A DNA stretch of 64,000 nt from Lepidurus packardi. Its lineage: Eukaryota > Arthropoda > Branchiopoda > Notostraca > Triopsidae. Below are positions 59,832-64,000 of this stretch, one piece after another. The notes beneath the pieces are model-generated. The model was not told the origin of the DNA, did no database searches, and saw nothing but the letters and a program-made list of their open reading frames with translations. The position numbers and the translations under genes are program-made. The DNA lies in assembly GCA_023053545.1 (NCBI GenBank), contig JAKZAN010000002.1, positions 5,502,375 through 5,566,374 of the forward strand. The letters are read 5' to 3'. How positions within the stretch are numbered: position 1 is the stretch's first letter; each line of letters starts with the position of its first letter.

Positions 59832-60588
59832 ATGGCCCATGCACAATTAAAGTCGGGTCCTCCTCTTAAAGTGACAGTGGTAGGGGATGGCAACGTCGGT
59901 AAAACATGTTTACTTATTTCATACACCGACAATAGCTTTCCGACGGAATACGTACCTACAGTGTAAGCCAAAAGAAATGTTTACAGAACGGCTTATATCG
60001 TTTGTATTGTAACGGTTTTCAGATTCGATAACTTTCATCACAAGATGCAGGTTGATGGGGAATCATTTACGTTAACCCTTTGGGATACGGCTGGACAAGA
60101 GGAATACGAGAGATTACGGCCGTTGTCTTATCCTAACGTGATTATTTTTTTTATAATATATTATTAGATGAAATTTGAAGAACTTCTTCTAGACAGACGT
60201 TTTCCTGTTATGTTACGCGATAGATAAACGTTCTTCCTATGACAACGTTATGCTGAAATGGATCCCAGAATTACACCATCATTGCCCTAGGACACCGGTG
60301 GTTTTAATAGGTATCTAAGATTTGAAAGGGGATGTGTTGGCTCGAAGTTTTTTTTTTTTTTTTTTTTTTTTCTTAGGTACAAAGCTTGATGTACGTCAAA
60401 CAAACGCAGCGGGAACAATAAGCAATAGCGAAGGCAAGAAACTGAAGCAGCGAATACGAGCCACGGAATTCATCGAATGTTCGGCTTTAACCCAAGAAAA
60501 TTTGAAACAAGTCTTTGACACCGCTGTGAGGGTCACGTTGAAGCCCAAGTCCATTTCAAAGAAACCAACAAGTTGCGAGCTGCTTTAA
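59832..60588 (+). CDS. Rho-family small GTPase, tandem copy 2
   Basis: Four exons (59832-59962, 60023-60137, 60193-60310, 60377-60588) give 191 residues. P-loop [14 protein letters not shown], switch I TEYVPTVFDNF, switch [41 protein letters not shown], and a more basic tail ([15 protein letters not shown]) ending in a CaaL-type prenylation box. Intron positions and phases equal those of copy 1, and the spacer is only 328 bp, so the pair is a tandem duplication. The copies differ throughout, so the event is old. The donor of intron 2 is GTGATT, a weaker form, and intron 3 ends in a long T run. Confidence 0.93.
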
Positions 60589-60808
60589 TTATATGTTGAA
60601 AAGGAGAAGTTTTCAAGTGATGCATGTTCGCTTATTTTTGATGGTCCGACCCGGCAAATTTTATATTACATTCAGTAGAACAAGGAAAGCAAATATAATT
60701 CAATTCCTAGCCTATAAACTATGGCTCTAAACTTCATACTGTTTGTTTTAAGGCAATCAGTGTCATTGTTGTGACACATTATCGCCTTCAGCTTTGCTTT
60801 GAATCTCA

Positions 60809-61080
60809 TTAGAACACCAGATTTTCCAGTCTTCTAAATAAATTCACGAGGTATTTTGTTTTTCCTGCCGATATGTTAAAACCGGGTTTCTTACATCGCA
60901 ATTCGATTTCCTTTGCTCTAATTCTCATTTTGTCCATTGCGGAATCCAAATACTTGCTTCGAGACCACGCCCCCGCATCGTCTGCGAATAATGATGTACT
61001 CGTGTCTCTCTCGTCCTCTGGGAAGTCCGCTAGCATTATATTAAAAAGCCAGGGGCTTAGAACTGCACAGGGTGCAGGAG
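60809..61080 (-). pseudogene. LINE reverse transcriptase fragment
   Basis: The minus-strand frame reads VLSPWLFNIMLADFP then SLFADDAGAWS, the LINE reverse transcriptase motifs including the F/YADD catalytic core. An RT-like continuation (GFNISAGKTKYLV) runs to a stop at 60809. Upstream coding is missing and is replaced by an inverted copy of the first 23 bp. It is 5' truncated and not functional. Confidence 0.85.
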
Positions 61081-61103
61081 AAGCCCCTGGCTTTTTAATA
61101 TAA
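61036..61103. repeat. Perfect 23-bp inverted repeat at the broken end of the LINE fragment
   Basis: Arms 61036-61058 and 61081-61103 are exact inverse copies (core AAAAAGCCAGGGGCTT) with a 22-bp loop. One arm is the RT coding sequence for LFNIM, so the other is an inverted duplicate of it. Confidence 0.9.
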
Positions 61104-61109
61104 CGACAC

Positions 61110-61195
61110 TGGGAATGGGACTGGGACGAAAGTGGAATCGGACGTCGGGAATTTGACGAAAGTGGAATCGGACGTCGGGAATGGGACGAAAGTTG
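61110..61195. repeat. 30-bp tandem repeat, about 2.5 copies
   Basis: GACGAAAGTGGAATCGGACG followed by TCGGGAAT recurs at 61125, 61155 and (partly) 61185, directly beside the LINE relic. Confidence 0.8.
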
Positions 61196-61805
61196 CCAAA
61201 GATACTCGCGATACACTCGGATACTCATTCAAGTACACAATCTAAGAGACTGGCTAAGTTACTGCACTGCGAAAAACAAATCTGGCTACGTTTTTGCGGT
61301 TAAATGGCAACCAGCCGGAAGTTGGGAATGAACTTTGTGGAAAGCGACTCTATGCGTCTTGTACGCTTCGGTCGCATTGTAGATGTCCATGCAAGTCTAA
61401 TTTGCGACCAATGCTAAAGATTTTTTACTCACGTCTACTTTGCAACCCGAAAAAAAGGTTCGAACTTGTTCAACTTGAAAACCTAGTTTAATTACATATA
61501 CAATACACGGAAGACAACTATGGCTTGGGGGTCGCGGTTTTGTTCGCTTCCAAAATCAGAATCAGTTCATGAATTCGCGGTTTGAAAAGTAGACATACCC
61601 TTCACGTACCGAAACGGGAAACAAGTTTTTTGTTATTATTTACAAATCATATACTTACTTTAATAGCGTTTTCAACTGGGAACACTGAGTGGCGTTTGAG
61701 TGTTGCACCAGGAACTCAGTTTTTTGCCCTGTGACGTCACAACAAAACCCAGTTAAAACTGGGTTAGTGGAACGGGTACCACTGTTTTCATTCTCGCTTG
61801 TAAAC
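61196..61805. other. Spacer and probable left flank/promoter of the PIF/Harbinger element
   Basis: No gene. A CRE palindrome (TGACGTCA, 61732-61739) and a 20-bp palindrome (AACCCAGTT AA AACTGGGTT, 61746-61765) lie 40-75 bp upstream of the Myb-like start codon. A transposon terminal repeat could not be identified, because the other end is outside the window. Confidence 0.4.
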
Positions 61806-62624
61806 ATGGCTGACGCAATGTGTTTTACTTTTAATGATTTTGTCCGTAACGAAAGCGGCGAGTTGGCTATGAATGGAAATGATTTCCTATGTGCAGTTGT
61901 AGTTAATGGTACACAATTTTCTTGTAATATGTATATATAAATATAATTCTTATCTGATACATCTTTAGGACAATATCAAATTCAAGCGCTATCAAGACAG
62001 CGCTTGGGTGAACTTGGAATACTTGAAAGTGAAGCTGATGAAGCTGATGATATATCTCTGACTGTCCCTACTGCTAATATGAAGAATGAGTGGTTGGAAG
62101 GAGAGACACGATTTCTTCTCAATAAATACCATGAATACATGGACCAGATTGGGCCCCTAAGGAAGTTTCGGAACAAGAAGTCCATGTGGGAGAGAATTTC
62201 GCAAGATCTTGTCGAGATTTCATCTTTAAAAAGCGGCGTGCAGTGTGAAAACCGGTACAAAACACTCATGAAACGTAAGAAGGGTGCTGTTGATGCCAAC
62301 AAGATGACCGGCAATACCAGGACCTCGATTGCATACGAAGAAGAATTGAGTAAGTTGGCTGCCCTTGATGATTCCATTGAACCGGAGGTAAGACGAGGTG
62401 TTGGTATTGTTCAATATAAAAAAGACGCCAATACCTTGGAAAAGGAACCGCGTGTTGTGTCGCCCAACGCATGGTTGAGTTCGCCGGAGGAAGAACCTGT
62501 CTCAAAGAAAGGAAAGTACTCTACCACACAGAGTTTAATACTTCAGGTGCTTCAGGAGAAACAAGTTTCTTCGAAGATAAAAGAAGAATTGAAGCAGGAG
62601 CGCCACAAAGAGCGTTTAGCATGA
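61806..62624 (+). CDS. Myb/SANT-like DNA-binding protein of a PIF/Harbinger transposon
   Basis: Two exons (61806-61908, 61969-62624, 60-bp intron) give 252 residues. The trihelix/Myb-like domain includes WLEGETRFLLNKYHEYMDQI, KKSMWERISQDLVEI and VQCENRYKTLMKRKKGA. It is followed by an acidic segment and a C-terminal helix (LILQVLQEKQVSSKIKEELK), likely a coiled coil. PIF/Harbinger elements carry such a protein to bring the transposase into the nucleus and to the ends. The divergent HARBI1-type gene nearby fits that pairing. The frame is intact. Confidence 0.82.
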
Positions 62625-63170
62625 ATTAAATCCCTCTTTGAAAAATAAATACTTGTTTGCTAGTCCCTATTTGCTCTGATTGTTTGTGATTGAAGAATAC
62701 GAAAATAACAGTAAAAGGCTCGTTTAACACTCGTTCATTGCCCGTTCAAAGCTCGTCTCTAAGACTCGTTTTTTGTAGCAATTGGAAAATCATTTGTTCT
62801 CAATTTTGTGATTTTATATGGGTATTCTTATAATAGAGTTTTTTGCATACGTCGTTTTTCTTTCGTGATTTATTGTACTGGTGATTTTAGATAAGTGATT
62901 TACAAAGGTGATTTAAAACTGCTGCCTTGTGGAGTCTGTGAAGTTCTGAAAACCAAAGTAATGATTGTCCGAATATTCACTGTTTGCTCAATGCACAAAA
63001 ACTAAAGTGTTGTAAGAATTTTGTCCAAGAGATAATTGTATTCAGTGATATGGCATCACTTGAATTTTCCCATGTTCTTTGAGTATAGCAACGTTTAATT
63101 TTAAAATACAAGTTTTGCAGAAAATTGCGTTAGAACGAAAATTTGTACACCTTATAATTCAAAGAAAATA
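62625..63170. other. Interior of the PIF/Harbinger element, non-coding
   Basis: About 550 bp between the convergent 3' ends of the Myb-like and transposase genes. It is AT-rich, with some GCTCGT/ACTCGT repetition near 62718-62768. No frame is supported. Confidence 0.4.
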
Positions 63171-64000
63171 TTAACCAGCCATTTGCAAGGCAATGCGCTG
63201 CCGCTTTGCTTCTCCAAACTGCCGTGATGGTGCTTCCTGATGGCTGCCATCGGGTGGGTGGTTTTCGTCAATAGAGTTGCTGTCTACGATGTCCGCATCA
63301 AAATCATCCGTCAAGTCATTGAATCGTATGCACAAATTGTGCAGTACACAACAAGAAATTATGAACTTGGTAATTTTATCAACAGAATGGAATTCGAGGT
63401 GCATTAGTTGTCGGAATCTCTGCTTTAAGATTCCAAAGGCATTTTCAATTACGACCCTTGTTGAACATAGCTTGCGATTGAAGCCTTGCTGCTGAGGGGT
63501 CAAGTTTCCAAAATTTTTATAAGGAGTTAACAGCCATTCGGATAAAGGGTATGCTGAATCTCCTGAACAAAACTGTTAATATTTTAGTTACAGATTTAAA
63601 CGTTTACCCAGAAGATGGTAATCCCCGCCGTTGCAGATTACCGGCAAGTCGTTCGAAATAAACGACAACTTGTAGACCCTGGCGTCATGAATTTTACTGG
63701 AGGTTCCCGTGAATACGTCAATAAATGATTTGTTTGCATCGCAGATGCCTTGTAAAGTTACGGACAGCTGGTCATGACGATTTATATATGTTGACCGTAT
63801 TTTATGGACAGGTTTTCTAATGGATATATAGCTTCCATCAATACACCCAAGCACACCGGGGAACCCAGAAATCTAGAAACATTTTCTGCATAGCCTCTTA
63901 TGCTGTAATATATAAGTATTTACCCTTTGAAATTCGTCCGCTACTTTTTGTTTAGCTTCCGAAGTGCGAGGGAAACATATATATTCCGGAGCGATTTCAA
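63171..64000 (-). CDS. PIF/Harbinger transposase (HARBI1-like, DDE_Tnp_4), N-terminus outside window
   Basis: Three exons are visible (beyond 64000 to 63924, 63872-63608, 63562-63171) and join in frame. The catalytic triad is present: D in GCIDGSYISIRKP, D in GDSAYPLSEWLLTPY, E in VVIENAFGILKQRFRQL, with the conserved SSKIHDARVY block between the aspartates. FCNGGDYHLL-like and CCVLHNLCI segments complete the DDE_Tnp_4 core. The frame ends with TAA at 63171-63173 after an acidic tail. There are no stops or shifts in the visible part, so the copy could be active or domesticated. Confidence 0.88.

Noticed and set aside
1..64000. CRISPR arrays, bacterial operons or phage-like defence genes
   Set aside because: Introns, snoRNAs and animal gene families show this is eukaryotic nuclear DNA; the regular repeats seen are minisatellites without spacer structure.

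Overview
This is a 64 kb stretch of animal nuclear DNA, most likely from an invertebrate with a compact genome. Genes are dense, split by many short introns (mostly 50-250 bp, GT-AG), packed head to head or tail to tail, and belong to conserved animal families. The yurt/EPB41L5 FERM region reads closest to arthropod versions, so an arthropod-like animal is my best guess. That is inference from recalled family sequences, not a search. For eleven conserved loci I could join the exons into one frame whose summed length is a multiple of three (all complete apart from UTRs).

Layout. 1-3.9 kb: Ty3/gypsy (Mag-like) pol with a probable 3' LTR, entering from the left edge. 3.9-7.6 kb: a decayed hAT transposon with terminal inverted repeats and a near-perfect 8-bp target duplication. 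7.6-15.2 kb: no protein gene, but a diverged duplication of spliced-looking non-coding segments, a minisatellite and a tRNA-like relic. 15.2-42.3 kb: minus-strand genes EPB41L5/yurt, COPB2, a short MIF4G-only eIF4G paralogue, full-length eIF4G, and an AT-hook acidic protein. 43.2-58.2 kb: AGFG (-), PDCD10/CCM3 (+), an SLC35D-type nucleotide-sugar transporter (-), SCO1 (+), PIP4K2 (-), an MFSD6-like transporter (+), MIS12 (-). 58.7-60.6 kb: two tandem Rho-family GTPases (+). 60.8-61.2 kb: a LINE reverse transcriptase fragment. 61.8-64 kb: a PIF/Harbinger element with its Myb-like protein (+) and DDE transposase (-), running off the right edge.

The most interesting content is in the introns of eIF4G. 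Six sense-strand elements read as box C/D snoRNAs. Three carry a 28S guide like SNORD35 (U35) and three an 18S guide like SNORD43 (U43). A translation initiation factor gene thus hosts two small families of rRNA 2'-O-methylation guides. Just downstream lies a 299-residue open paralogue that keeps only the MIF4G domain and the parent's intron positions, a candidate modulator of eIF4A/eIF3 binding.

The genes are housekeeping functions (translation, COPI and clathrin trafficking, phosphoinositide signalling, mitochondrial copper delivery, kinetochore, cell polarity) and do not form one pathway. Adjacent genes are mostly divergent (shared promoters near 45.6, 49.1, 53.7 and 58.4 kb) or convergent (47.3, 51.0 and 57.3 kb).
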